From contig PYSS01000080.1 in NCBI GenBank assembly GCA_003049465.1, positions 1 through 64,000 on the forward strand: 64,000 nucleotides of DNA. The letters are read 5' to 3'. This document shows positions 54,103 through 64,000 of the stretch, piece by piece (positions within the stretch are counted from its first letter, which is position 1; each line of letters starts with the position of its first letter). Position numbers and translations under genes: made by a program. A model generated the notes under the pieces. The model ran no database searches, was not told the origin of the DNA, and was given only the letters and a program-made list of their open reading frames with translations. Origin of the DNA: Magnaporthiopsis rhizophila (taxonomy: Eukaryota; Ascomycota; Sordariomycetes; Magnaporthales; Magnaporthaceae).

Positions 54103-56163
54103 TGCGCAGCGGCAGTAGCTGCTATGTTTGTTCTTATTTCCTTTATCACTTCGTTGCTGCTGGCTGGTGGGCGACGAGGGTGAGGAATGGGACAAGGTTC
54201 TGCGGGTGACTGCATCTTCCCCCTTCTTCTCTTATCACTCTGCCCATCATCGGGTATGACGTCCAGTCTCTGACCCAAGACTCTGGGCCGGCCCTGGCTG
54301 AGGTGGCAGCGCGTTTGCCAAGTTGCCAAGGCCTGCAAACTCGACACAAAAGAAGCAAAAATGCCCGAATTCCAAGCTGAGAGGAACGCCGCGTCTTCTT
54401 GGCGCTAGCGCCGAGACCCGGCCTCTAGCCAATGATACTACACCTATAGAGGAAATCTTATCACGGCGTTTCTAAAGACCCAAGACCTTGCCTAGAAGTC
54501 CGCCTAGATCTACGGAGGAGGTTTTGTCAATTTGCCGTTGCACAAGTCTGTGAAGCCAAGAGCCTAATGGGGCCAAAACACTTGTCTTGGGCGGCGCCTG
54601 GTCCTAAGGTAATGGCAATTTCTTCTCCATCGGGATAGGACAGTAGCCTTTTGCAACTGCGTGGCACTTCATCCAACCCCTCGAAGATGAAGAGCGTGCG
54701 GCTGTCACTGCAAGCCCCGTAGCGCGTGTTGAGCAAGTCTGCCGAGGCTTGAGGTAGGGGACTTCGGTCTGCAATCTAGGGCTTCTTCAACTGGGACCCT
54801 GACTTGGCCTTCTCATCCTCTAAACTGGGTACCACGGGTCGTGATGGTGTATTCATCATTGGACTACGAAGCCCAGCTTGTCTACCACAACCGCGCGGTT
54901 GAGGAGCGTACTTTGAGTCGTCCCCACGGCCCATGGTCATAGCAACGTCTTCCATTCACTCCTTCACACGTTTGTGCCGACCCGCAGCCGCCAGTGGATC
55001 CAGGTGATCTTTCACAGACCGGGGCGCTGGGCTGCGTGGTGCCGCATGCCTCCTAGAAAGCCGCGGCCCTTCGCTCACAATCTTAGCAAAGCCAGTTATC
55101 TCCCTTGACGAGCTCTAGCGAATCAACTGTGGATGCCAGTCTCGACCTTGTTGTGAATCGTGGCGATGTCCAGTGTCGCCGCACCCCCTGAGTCCCTAGT
55201 CAGGAAACTTCAAGGCGAGCTTCGAAGTGGCGACCAAGCTTTCGGGACTCTCGTATTCCACACAGTAGGAGCGGCGCGTGGGCGCGAATACCGGCCTCAG
55301 CGAATCTTGGTCGTGGACGGACCCGGGATCCCTGCCACCACCGATGCCTATTTGCCTTGCGTAATGCGGGCGCCCAGTTCCAGCACCGGCTTTATATCCA
55401 AGCATCGTGTTCGGCGCACTTGCTGGCACTGATAGGATCTTGGCCGTGCGTGAGTGCCGACGGCGTTGCTGCAGACCGGGACTAGGATCTTGTACTTTTC
55501 CGCCCTTTAGCGTGACAGAAGACCCGATCTCTTATCTCCTGGTTAGCCCGGCGCGGGCTCGAGCCCCCGAGGTCGTTCTCAACAGTGCCCTCGAACAGGC
55601 GCATGTTACACGGGGTTGATCGGATCTTTCGGGGCGGCGAGGTCGGCAAATACGGGCGGCCGCGCGGTGGCCTCGGTGTTTCAGCACTTGATACGACAAA
55701 TATTGTTGTTCGGTGACAGTTGATGTCATGACGTGGGCGGGATTGATAAGAACACAAGCAGAAAGAGAAGGTAGGAGGAATAGAACATTATGACGGAAAG
55801 GGCCGAAATCGGAGGCCAAAATCTTTCGTTCCGACGACAAACAGAACCAGCAGCAGACGGACGGGGTGGCTTGCGGCCGAGATACTGCCTATTTCCCAGG
55901 TCTATGCGGGCGCTTAAAACGGCACCAGGCCATCAAAGGGGCAAAGAATGGCACAAGCCGTTCCACTTTGTGGCCAAAATACACAAATTGAGTGTGGATG
56001 GCCCGTGGCTGCAATTTTGACCGCCCATGAAACATACCAAGGCAAGTAAGTACAGGCTCTAAGGAAAAAATATATCGCAAACTAGTAGATAGGCGTCGGA
56101 ATGATGGCTCCCGGAAGGTAAATCCCGATATCTCCTCCCTCCTTGCGCGTGCATGAGGCTGCA
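54103..56163. other. Gene-poor stretch with a possible NACHT fragment
   Basis: On the minus strand at about 54,736-54,600, L-F-I-F-E-G-L-D-E-V resembles the Walker B strand of NACHT NTPases, as in fungal NLR-like proteins. No Walker A or repeats surround it, and the frame closes at 54,527. A 90-codon plus frame at 55,160-55,432 is unremarkable. The rest shows nothing I can support. Confidence 0.35.
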
Positions 56164-57558
56164 TCAATTAGCCTGGGGATCTTGCGGCAGGCCCAGCTTC
56201 CCTAGCCCGTCCACCACCATAGCCTCGAGATCATAGTCCCAGATCTGGTGGAAGTGGGCGGGGATGACGCGCGAGAATCGCTCCCAGTACTCGTCTTCAG
56301 TCATGCCGGTGCGGTCCCACTCGAACAGATCGACCGTCTCACGCGTGGCCCCGACCAGCCACCGCGTGCGCTCCCTGCGTACCTCGTCGTAGACCTTGAG
56401 GGCTCGCTCGACCGTCTGCGGCCTGGCCGGTCCTTGGCTGCTGCTGCTGTTGTTGACAGCCTCCAGCAGCGTCGAGAGCGCCAGGGCGTCCTCGATGCCG
56501 AAGCCGGCGCCGGCGCCCAGGTGAGGCCCCGTGGCGTGCGCCGCGTCGCCCGCCAGGCACACGGCGCCGACGGCGTAGCTCGGCGCCGGGTTTTCGAGTG
56601 AGTCGAAGATGGCCCACTTCTCGGGCGCCTCGGGCAGCAGGTCGATGAGGGCTTTGAAGACGGGGTGGAACGCCTCGCAGGCGACGCGCGCCTCCTCGCG
56701 CGTCCCCGGCGCCGTGTGGCGGCCGCCCGTCGCCTCGAGGTCCCAGCCGCCCGTGCCTTTCGAGTCCGTGACGCAGACCAGTAGGTTGAGCTCGACTGAG
56801 TCGCCGAGCCCGACCGGGTACGTGATGCAGTGGCAGCCGGGGCCGTTGTACATGTAGCGCGTGTACGAGCGCTCGTGGCCCAGCGCGGCGCGCGCGCGGG
56901 CCATGGGCACCAGGGCGCGAAAGCAGAACTTGCCGCTGTAGCCCGGGTGCGAGACCGGGTTCTCGGGCCCGAACATGATCTGCCGCACCCGTGACCGGAT
57001 GCCGTCGCAGCCGACGACGACATCGGCGTGCGCCGTCGTGCCGTCGGCAAAAGTCATCACGATGGGCCTCCTGCGGCCGGCTTGCTGTTGCTGCTCGTTC
57101 TGTTCGTCCTGGTGGACGTTGATGAGCTGCTTGCCCAGCTCGACGCGGCCGCAGCCGCCGGGCTTGATGCCGGCGACCATGGCCTCCACCAGGTCAGAGC
57201 GGCGGCAGCCCGGGAAGCCGTCCTTGCCGACGCCCAGCTTGTAGCGCACCTCGTTGGTCCTGAACCCATCGACCCACTGGAAGTAGTCGAGCCCGTTGGG
57301 AGTGACGACGCGCCGAAAGGCGCCCGCGACGGGGCCATTGCCGGCCGGGTCGCGGTCGAGCAGCAGCATGGCGCGCTCGGCGTTGGCCGAGAGGCCTATG
57401 CCAGCGCCCACGTCGCTGACGGTGGGCGCGCGCTCGTACAACGTGAACGACACGCCGCGGGTCTGCAGGCCCAGGGCCAGGGAGACTCCGGCAACACCGC
57501 CGCCTATGATGGCGACGTGGAGCTTGCCATCATCCGGGATAGCCTCGGCGGCCGTCAT
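56164..57558 (-). CDS. FAD-dependent monooxygenase, salicylate-hydroxylase-like (second)
   Basis: Single exon, 464 residues from the ATG at 57,558; the longer frame upstream lacks ATG. N-terminal V-A-I-I-G-G-G-V-A-G-V-S-L-A-L-G-L is followed by a strand ending L-Y-E-R-A. D-V-V-V-G-C-D-G-I-R-S-R-V-R is the D-G motif, and L-A-G-D-A-A-H-A-T-G-P-H-L-G-A-G-A-G is the G-D motif. The C-terminal helices include R-T-R-W-L-V-G-A-T-R-E-T-V-D-L-F-E-W, typical of the class A salicylate-hydroxylase-like group. It is not closely alike to the enzyme at 42,094, which lacks that tail. Substrate unknown. It lies next to conserved genes and is intact. Confidence 0.9.
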   Translation of the reverse strand: MTAAEAIPDDGKLHVAIIGGGVAGVSLALGLQTRGVSFTLYERAPTVSDVGAGIGLSANAERAMLLLDRDPAGNGPVAGAFRRVVTPNGLDYFQWVDGFRTNEVRYKLGVGKDGFPGCRRSDLVEAMVAGIKPGGCGRVELGKQLINVHQDEQNEQQQQAGRRRPIVMTFADGTTAHADVVVGCDGIRSRVRQIMFGPENPVSHPGYSGKFCFRALVPMARARAALGHERSYTRYMYNGPGCHCITYPVGLGDSVELNLLVCVTDSKGTGGWDLEATGGRHTAPGTREEARVACEAFHPVFKALIDLLPEAPEKWAIFDSLENPAPSYAVGAVCLAGDAAHATGPHLGAGAGFGIEDALALSTLLEAVNNSSSSQGPARPQTVERALKVYDEVRRERTRWLVGATRETVDLFEWDRTGMTEDEYWERFSRVIPAHFHQIWDYDLEAMVVDGLGKLGLPQDPQAN

Positions 57559-58244
57559 CTGCCGCACAGAGTAAATAAGTGATAGGTTGATGTGGCTTCT
57601 ATTTCGTGCCGTTCCTAGCAATTCGCCTCCAAGATTCGCAGCCTGCTAGTGCGCCTGGTGTTTCCTTAGCGTGCAGTAGGCATGTAGGTGGGGGAAGTTG
57701 GGGGAGGCGTCTCGATGTCGTAAACCTGGAAAATCTGGAAGGGACTTTCGTTTTTTTATGGTTTCCCTTCCGGCTGGTTGACAATCACATCCGACCAGTG
57801 ATAGGCCATGACGGAAGCTTTTACTTGGGCAGGGCTATATCACCAACCAAGTCACCGGGGACCCCCACCCTGTTACTCCGGATCCCAAGGAATGTGGATG
57901 TCCGGATAGTGGTGCTGACATACCGACCATGACACCAAGGTGATTTGTAAAGGGGCCACGAGGAAGCCATGGTCTGCGTTATGTAACATCATCTACCGGA
58001 GAAGTGGAGGCGAAAAACGGACAAGTAAAATGAAGCAGGAAAAAAAAAAAACGAAAAACCAGGCGACTACAACATCCAAAAAGAAAAAAAAGATATCCAC
58101 CAAGGAGCGCCCTGGAAGGAAGGGGATATTATACTCCCGAGAAACAAAGAAACGACTTGATATAAAACGAATCCACGCGGCAGCGGGTAGACAGCATCGA
58201 TAAATACCTTGTAGTGGTCACGGCAAACAACCTCCCTGTCGATA
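57559..58244. other. Intergenic
   Basis: Between the monooxygenase start and the YKT6 stop there is an A-rich stretch at 58,030-58,095 and no recognised gene. Confidence 0.5.
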
Positions 58245-59423
58245 CTACATGACGATACAGCACGAGTTCTGCTTCTTTGCTTGTGCTGCAGCAGGTGTGG
58301 CACACCATCCTGTCAGCGTCCCAGTCGTTTCACCCAAATAGACAAATCAAACCCGTAAATGACAAAGAAAGTGGAGGCATACTATAGAACATCTTGCTCT
58401 GGGCGCTCAGGCCGTCGCTCTTGGCGACGAGGTCGTCTATCTTCTCGCCGCGCTGGAGGACCGACTCGATGGTCTTGTGCAGCACAATCTTGGTCTCGTC
58501 GAGCTCCTTCTGGATCTTGAGGATACTGTCGGCCTCGTGGGGGTCTTGGTACTTGATAATGTACTCCTGCAACTCCGGGAACGGCAGCGTCACGTCGCCC
58601 GTGGCCCAGGCGGACCGCGGGTGCTTTGTCAGGAACTCGTCCACCACCTTGGACAGCAGCTGGTGCGCCACCAGCGCCGGGTACGCATGGTCCGAGATGA
58701 TGATGCCACAGACGCCCTCGGTGCGTCCATAGGCGTGGAACGTGTACTCTGTCGTATGGTAAGGCCCGGTTAGTACATCCCCGACTGGTTCGCCATGCTG
58801 CTCTCTTTCGCTTGTGTGGGCTAAAGGTACCATTTTCCTCGACGTCTTGTCGTTGTCCGGGCTGTAACGCAGTTCAGTGTCAGAACGAAGCTTCCGTTCG
58901 CCAAACTACGAACTGGGCATGTGCGGCGTACCTTGGTCCGCTCGGCAACCGTCTTGGAGGTGAAGGTCATGAACTCGCCATAGCTGGGGAGGAAGTCGGG
59001 CGCAGTCGGGAGTCAGCGGTATTCAGGGAAGCGGAAGCCATCTTGTTCGATACCTCGCCGCCGTTTCTGGCCCCTCCTCTTAGGTATGCCACTGTCCTCT
59101 GGAATCTCCGGGCGGAGGCGGAGGCGGCGGCGGCGACGACGGCGGCGGGTTCGCTCGAGATCAAAGACGTACTTGGAGCGAGTGAAGCGGGAGTACGAGC
59201 TCAGCTCCTTCTCGGCGACGAGCTCGTGCGCCGGCTTGGTCTCGTTGCGGAAGATCTAGAATGGACGACAGCGTTTGTCGGTGCGAGTTAGCCCTCCGGT
59301 CGGCCCGCTCCCCTGCATGCTGCCAACGGCTTCCCTTCTCTTTCTCGTGCGTGTGTCGGGCGCACAAAAGACTCGCATTGCTTTGGTGGGCAATCAACGT
59401 ACTCCGATGTAGTGCAGCTTCAT
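58245..59423 (-). CDS. ykt6: R-SNARE Ykt6
   Basis: I rebuilt six exons: 59,423-59,403, 59,255-59,173, 58,983-58,932, 58,861-58,831, 58,748-58,383 and 58,285-58,245. All five introns are GT-AG (147, 189, 70, 82 and 97 bp), and the 594 bp total codes for 197 residues. The N-terminal longin domain starts M-K-L-H-Y-I-G/I-F-R-N-E-T-K-P-A and includes R-F-T-R-S/N-Y-G-E-F-M-T-F and G-R-T-E-G-V-C-G-I-I-I. The SNARE helix carries the zero-layer Arg in S-V-L-Q-R-G-E-K-I-D-D-L-V. The C-terminus K-K-Q-N-S-C-C-I-V-M has the double cysteine for palmitoylation and a CAAX prenylation box. Ykt6 acts in Golgi, vacuolar and autophagosomal fusion. The length matches the family. The very short first, fourth and last exons are easily missed by gene finders. 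Confidence 0.95.
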
Positions 59424-60103
59424 GGTGGCGGCGGGATGGGCGTGTTCTGGGCGTGGGTGTTTGCTTCAGCGGCGGTCGGGATCGCTCGACCGCTCTTCGT
59501 CGGTTTTGTCGGTGCGGGGATCGTTTTGGCCGTTTTGATGGGTCGGATGGGGCGGGTTCGACGCGCAGCGGCACAGGGCAGGAGTCGTCGATGGGCTTCC
59601 AGGCCAGGAGAGATGGGTGATGTGGCTGTCAATCAAAGAAGCGAAAGCGGAGGTCGATGTCGTCCTTGTTCGGGCTTTGCCTCGGCGCGTTTGGTGGCTT
59701 GAGGCGGCCTGGCCTTGATGCCTGCCACTGCGTCACATGAATGCACCGAACCAGATGCCCCGCTCCACGATCATTGAATGGCTCATTCTGATGGGTAGTG
59801 GGTTTGGCCGCTATACCTGCTCGTGGTTCAGGGCTTCAATCCACTATTCACTCCCTATTTCCGGCGTGACTCTTTCGCTCAGCCGCACAATGTGGGTCGG
59901 TTTCAACTCAACTCATGCTCACTTCTGCAGGCACCAAATCTCAGCGTTTGATGGGTGAGATTCCTGGACCTGAGGCTCATCAAAGATATATCAGGTTGTT
60001 CCAGCCCGGACTGGCAAACTCTCTTGAATAATAGTACAGGCAGCCTACTCGACACATCGACAACTCAGTTAGGTACCTGCACATCGGGAGGAGAAACACA
60101 CAA
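59424..60103. promoter_or_regulatory. Divergent promoter between ykt6 and slh1
   Basis: The 680 bp between two conserved, oppositely transcribed genes should hold both promoters. No TATA box is obvious, and an AGGTACCTG word lies at 60,071-60,079. Short frames inside are not credible. Confidence 0.5.
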
Positions 60104-63100
60104 ATGTCAGCCAAGGTCGCTGGCGAGTCCATCGCCCAATGGCGGGCTCAAGTCACCGCCATGAAGGCCGCCATCGCAGCTCTGGACTTACCCCCTAGGA
60201 GCGGCAGCGGGGACGACGACTATGACGACAATGAAAACGACGAGTTTTACTCCTCGACCAGCCCCGGAGCTTCGGGTCACGATGTCTGGGATTTCATTTC
60301 GGATGATGAGCTGGATGAGATCGACTTCGACGATGAGCCCGACTTTGGCGGCGATGCCTCCGACTCTCCATACGGCGCACAGTGGCTAGCCTATCGATGC
60401 GACCATGTCGCCTCAAAACGAGCTGGTCTCCTCTCGGGCCCGCTTCAGGATCAGATTCTAGTCCTCCTGAGGTCTAGCCGATCCGAGGAAGAGCTACAGC
60501 CTGCCTTGACGGATCTGCTAGGCTTTGACGACTTGGATTTCGTCATCGACCTCATCTCCAACCGCGACGCCGTCCTGGCTAAAAACGAGCCGGAGCCTGA
60601 CGGGGCTTTCATGGGACCAGGGGGCTCCCGCTTACTCAGCAAGGCACAGAGGGAAGAAGCGCTCCGGCGCCAGGACTTCAAGCACAAAAACGCCACTCTG
60701 GCGGCGGCCGGCTTCAAGGAACCTCAATATCCTCACGTTTACCGGGCCTTCAACCCTGGCAACTCCCTGAGTCACGCCGGAAAGCGGTATGCCTTACCAG
60801 TGGGCAGCGAGCGGCTTGAGTTTCCCAAATATGAAGAGTACTTCATCCCCGCGGGCAAGCCCGGAACCCTTTGGCCCGGACACACGCTGGTCCCGATCGC
60901 GGAGATGGACGGCCTCTGTCAGAGGACGTTTCGGGGCTACAAGACGCTGAACCGCATGCAGAGTCTGGTGTACCCCATCGCCTACAAGACAAGCGAGAAC
61001 ATGCTGGTCTGCGCGCCCACCGGTGCGGGAAAGACCGACGCTGCCATGCTCACCATATTGCACACCATCAGTCAGTACGTGACACCAAACCCCCTGGAGA
61101 ACACGACGGCCACCGAGTTCGCCGTCCAGGCCGAGGACTTCAAGATCGTATACGTGGCACCCATGAAGGCCCTGGCGGCCGAGATCACAGAAAAGCTGGG
61201 CAAGCGGCTCGCCTGGCTTGGCATCCGCTGCCGCGAGTACACGGGAGACATGCACCTCACCAAGGCCGAGATTGTGCAGACCCAGATCATCGTCACTACG
61301 CCAGAAAAGTGGGACGTGGTGACGCGCAAGGGCACTGGCGACACCGAGCTTGTGCAAAAGGTGCGCCTGCTCATCATCGACGAGGTGCACATGCTCCACG
61401 ACGAGCGCGGTGCAGTGCTCGAATCGTTAGTGGCCAGAACCGAGCGCCAGGTGGAGAGCACCCAGTCCCTAATCCGCATCGTCGGGCTCAGCGCCACGCT
61501 GCCCAACTTTATCGACGTTGCCGACTTCCTCAAGGTCAACCGCTACCAGGGGCTGTTCTACTTTGATGCCTCCTTCCGCCCCGTGCCACTAGAACAGCAC
61601 TTTATCGGAGTCAAGGGAAAGGCAGGGTCAAAGCTCTCTAGGGAGAACCTCGACGAGGTTGCCTTCGACAAGGTGAGGGAAATGCTCGAGCGGGACCACC
61701 AGGTCATGGTGTTTGTGCATTCACGGCGAGATACCATGCAGAGCGCCAAAATGCTCTATGAGAAGGCCGTCGACCAGGTCTGTGTCGACCTTTTCGACCC
61801 CAGCAACCACCCAAAGTATGAAAACGCGGTCCGGGACATGAAGAGCTGTAAGGCGAGGGAGCTTCGGGACCTGCTTCCCAAGGGCCTTGGAATCCATCAT
61901 GCCGGCATGTCACGCTCGGATCGGAATCTAATGGAGCGTCTTTTTGCCGAGGGTGTCCTTAAAGTCCTCTGCTGTACCGCAACTCTTGCCTGGGGTGTCA
62001 ATCTGCCGGCCGCGGCCGTCGTCATCAAGGGCACGCAGGTCTACAACGCGCAGGAAGGAAAATTTGTCGACTTGGGCATCCTCGACGTCCTCCAGATTTT
62101 CGGTCGTGCTGGCCGCCCGCAGTTCGAGGACACGGGCATCGGCATGATCTGCACCACGGCGGACAAGCTATCTCATTATCTCACCGCCGTCACGGACCAG
62201 CTGCCGATCGAGTCCAGGTTCTCCTCGAAGCTGGTCGACAACCTCAACGCCGAGATCTCTTTGGGAACCGTCACTTCCATATCAGAGGCGGTGCAATGGA
62301 TCGGCTACTCGTACCTTTTTGTGCGCATGCGCAAGAATCCCATGGCCTATGGCATCGGTTGGGCCGAGTTCGAGCAGGACCCCGAGCTCGTGCAGAGACG
62401 GCGAGACCTAGCGATCCAAGCGGCGCGGACGCTCCAGAAGAACCAGATGGTTATCTTCAACGAGACAACCGAAGAACTCCGCAGCAAGGATATCGGCCGC
62501 ATCGCTAGCCAGTTCTACATCTTGCATTCCAGCATCGAGATATTCAACAAGATGATGGCGCCTCATGCGACCGAGGCCGACATCCTCAAAATGATCTCGA
62601 TGAGCGGCGAGTTTGACAACATCCAGTCGCGGGACAGCGAGGCCAAGGAGCTCACGCGCATGAGGCACGAGCCCCGTATCGTGCCGTGCGACGTGGGTGA
62701 GGGTATCGACACTCCCCAGGCCAAGACGAACATTCTGCTGCAGGCTTACATCTCCAAGGCGCAGCCCGAGGACTTTGCCCTGACCAACGACCTGAACTAT
62801 GTGGCCCAGCAGGCCGGACGCATCTGCCGGGCCCTGTTCATGATCGCGCTCAACCGCCGCTGGGGCCACCAGTGTCTCGTGTTGCTCACGCTGGCAAAGT
62901 CCATCGAGAAGCGCGTGTGGCCGTTCCAGCACCCGCTGCACCAGTTCGAGCTCCCCAAGCCGATTCTGAACTGGCTGGACGCCAAGGAATTGCTGACGAT
63001 CGGCGCTCTGCGCGACATGGAGCCGGCCGAGATCGGGGCCGTCGTCCACAACCACGGCGCGGGCACCAAGGTGGCCAACATTATCAGCCACTTCCCCACC

Positions 63101-64000
63101 ATCAGCGTCGAGGCCGAGATCGCGCCGCTGAACCGCGACGTGCTGCGCATCCGGCTCTACCTCTACCCCGACTTCCGCTGGAGCGACCGCATCCACGGCA
63201 CGTCCGAGTCCTTCTACGTCTGGGTCGAGAACTCGGAGACGTCGCAGATCTACCACCACGAGTTCTTCATCCTCAGCCGCCGCAAGCTGCACGACGACCA
63301 CGAGCTCAACTTCACCATCCCGCTCGCGGACCCGCTGCCGACGCAGATCTACGTGCGCGCCGTGTCAGACCGCTGGCTGGGCGCCGAGACGGTCACGCCC
63401 GTGTCGTTCCAGCACCTCATCCGGCCCGACACCGAGAGCGTCTACACGGACCTGCTGGACCTGCAGCCGCTGCCCATCGCGGCGCTCAAGAACCCGGCGC
63501 TCGAGGAGGTCTACGCCCAGCGCTTCCAGTACTTCAACCCCATGCAGACCCAGATTTTCCACACCCTGTACCACACCCCGGCCAACGTGCTGCTGGGCTC
63601 GCCCACGGGCAGCGGCAAGACGGTGGCGGCCGAGCTGGCCATGTGGTGGGCCTTCCGCGAGCGGCCGGGGTCCAAGGTCGTCTACATCGCGCCCATGAAG
63701 GCGCTGGTGCGCGAGCGCGTCAAGGACTGGGGCGGCCGCCTGGCGCGCCCCATGGGCCTGAGGCTCGTGGAGCTGACGGGCGACAACACGCCCGACACGC
63801 GCACCATCAAGGACGCCGACGTCATCATCACGACGCCCGAGAAGTGGGACGGCATCTCGCGCAGCTGGCAGACGAGGGGCTACGTGCGGCAGGTCAGCCT
63901 CGTCATCATCGACGAGATCCACCTGCTGGCCGGCGACCGCGGGCCCATCCTCGAGATCATCGTGTCGCGCATGAACTACATCGCCGCCTCGACCAAGAGC
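60104..64000 (+). CDS. slh1: Ski2-like RNA helicase Slh1/ASCC3 (3' end beyond window)
   Basis: From the ATG at 60,104 the frame is open for 1,299 codons to the window end, so it is partial; the family is about 2,000 residues. An acidic N-terminal region (about 45-85) is followed by L-L-G-F-D-D-L-D-F-V-I-D-L-I. The first helicase cassette has A-P-T-G-A-G-K-T (about 305), the T-T-P-E-K-W-D block, D-E-V-H (426-429), S-A-T-L-P-N and the Q-I-F-G-R-A-G-R-P motif. A Sec63-like module covers about 790-1,110. The second cassette has S-P-T-G-S-G-K-T (about 1,166) and D-E-I-H (1,270-1,273). This tandem build is shared by Brr2 and Slh1/ASCC3; the N-terminus fits Slh1, which splits collided ribosomes in the RQT complex. 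Confidence 0.9.
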   Translation, partial: MSAKVAGESIAQWRAQVTAMKAAIAALDLPPRSGSGDDDYDDNENDEFYSSTSPGASGHDVWDFISDDELDEIDFDDEPDFGGDASDSPYGAQWLAYRCDHVASKRAGLLSGPLQDQILVLLRSSRSEEELQPALTDLLGFDDLDFVIDLISNRDAVLAKNEPEPDGAFMGPGGSRLLSKAQREEALRRQDFKHKNATLAAAGFKEPQYPHVYRAFNPGNSLSHAGKRYALPVGSERLEFPKYEEYFIPAGKPGTLWPGHTLVPIAEMDGLCQRTFRGYKTLNRMQSLVYPIAYKTSENMLVCAPTGAGKTDAAMLTILHTISQYVTPNPLENTTATEFAVQAEDFKIVYVAPMKALAAEITEKLGKRLAWLGIRCREYTGDMHLTKAEIVQTQIIVTTPEKWDVVTRKGTGDTELVQKVRLLIIDEVHMLHDERGAVLESLVARTERQVESTQSLIRIVGLSATLPNFIDVADFLKVNRYQGLFYFDASFRPVPLEQHFIGVKGKAGSKLSRENLDEVAFDKVREMLERDHQVMVFVHSRRDTMQSAKMLYEKAVDQVCVDLFDPSNHPKYENAVRDMKSCKARELRDLLPKGLGIHHAGMSRSDRNLMERLFAEGVLKVLCCTATLAWGVNLPAAAVVIKGTQVYNAQEGKFVDLGILDVLQIFGRAGRPQFEDTGIGMICTTADKLSHYLTAVTDQLPIESRFSSKLVDNLNAEISLGTVTSISEAVQWIGYSYLFVRMRKNPMAYGIGWAEFEQDPELVQRRRDLAIQAARTLQKNQMVIFNETTEELRSKDIGRIASQFYILHSSIEIFNKMMAPHATEADILKMISMSGEFDNIQSRDSEAKELTRMRHEPRIVPCDVGEGIDTPQAKTNILLQAYISKAQPEDFALTNDLNYVAQQAGRICRALFMIALNRRWGHQCLVLLTLAKSIEKRVWPFQHPLHQFELPKPILNWLDAKELLTIGALRDMEPAEIGAVVHNHGAGTKVANIISHFPTISVEAEIAPLNRDVLRIRLYLYPDFRWSDRIHGTSESFYVWVENSETSQIYHHEFFILSRRKLHDDHELNFTIPLADPLPTQIYVRAVSDRWLGAETVTPVSFQHLIRPDTESVYTDLLDLQPLPIAALKNPALEEVYAQRFQYFNPMQTQIFHTLYHTPANVLLGSPTGSGKTVAAELAMWWAFRERPGSKVVYIAPMKALVRERVKDWGGRLARPMGLRLVELTGDNTPDTRTIKDADVIITTPEKWDGISRSWQTRGYVRQVSLVIIDEIHLLAGDRGPILEIIVSRMNYIAASTKS

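Noticed and set aside
1..64000. CRISPR arrays, bacterial operons and ribosome binding sites
   Set aside because: The DNA is eukaryotic; no regularly spaced direct repeats with unique spacers were seen.
1..64000. tRNA or rRNA genes
   Set aside because: I looked for cloverleaf-like B-box (GGTTCGAATCC-type) words and rRNA cores and found none I could support; a computed scan could still find a tRNA.

Overview
The window is fungal nuclear DNA, almost certainly from a filamentous ascomycete (Pezizomycotina, most likely Sordariomycetes; genus not identifiable by eye). The reasons are spliceosomal introns of about 70-190 bp, GC-rich coding DNA next to a 16 kb AT-rich block typical of repeat-induced point mutation (RIP), HET-domain, subgroup C chitinase and NoxC-type genes, and AGGTA/TACCT-type short repeats between genes.

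Layout. (1) 1-16.6 kb is AT-rich and has no living gene. It is dominated by one very large inverted repeat: two RIP-decayed Ty1/copia retrotransposons lie tail to tail around one GC-rich LTR. (2) 17-26 kb is GC-rich but full of broken genes: a lysine-rich secreted protein with a decayed neighbour copy, a zinc-cluster-like regulator remnant, an MFS (DHA2) transporter that may be shortened, a fatty-acid hydroxylase (Sur2/sterol desaturase type) pseudogene, a remnant that may be an acyltransferase, and a 3-ketodihydrosphingosine-reductase-like pseudogene. Together they look like the ruin of a small lipid or sphingoid biosynthetic cluster. (3) 26.5-35.2 kb is a secreted chitin-related block: a five-LysM effector-like protein, a DUF7136-type secreted protein, and a 1,468-residue LysM/hevein/GH18/Hce2 chitinase with two tandem hairpins just before its start codon. 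(4) 36-57.6 kb holds a sorbosone/glucose-dehydrogenase-like secreted protein, a HET-domain gene with a frameshift, two FAD monooxygenases, a DUF7029/7223-like secreted protein, a small secreted protein, an EF-hand NADPH oxidase (NoxC type) interrupted by one TAG codon, and several remnants. (5) 58.2-64 kb is conserved core: the R-SNARE Ykt6 (six exons, rebuilt here) and the Ski2-like helicase Slh1/ASCC3, which runs off the window end.

The window therefore runs from silent repeat-rich chromatin, through accessory and decaying genes, to conserved housekeeping genes. At least two single-base nonsense changes (17,990 and 52,705) fit a C-to-T change at CpA, the RIP preference, which suggests mutation leaking from the repeat block or RIP acting on duplicated genes. 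All functional calls come from reading motifs by eye; no database search was possible.
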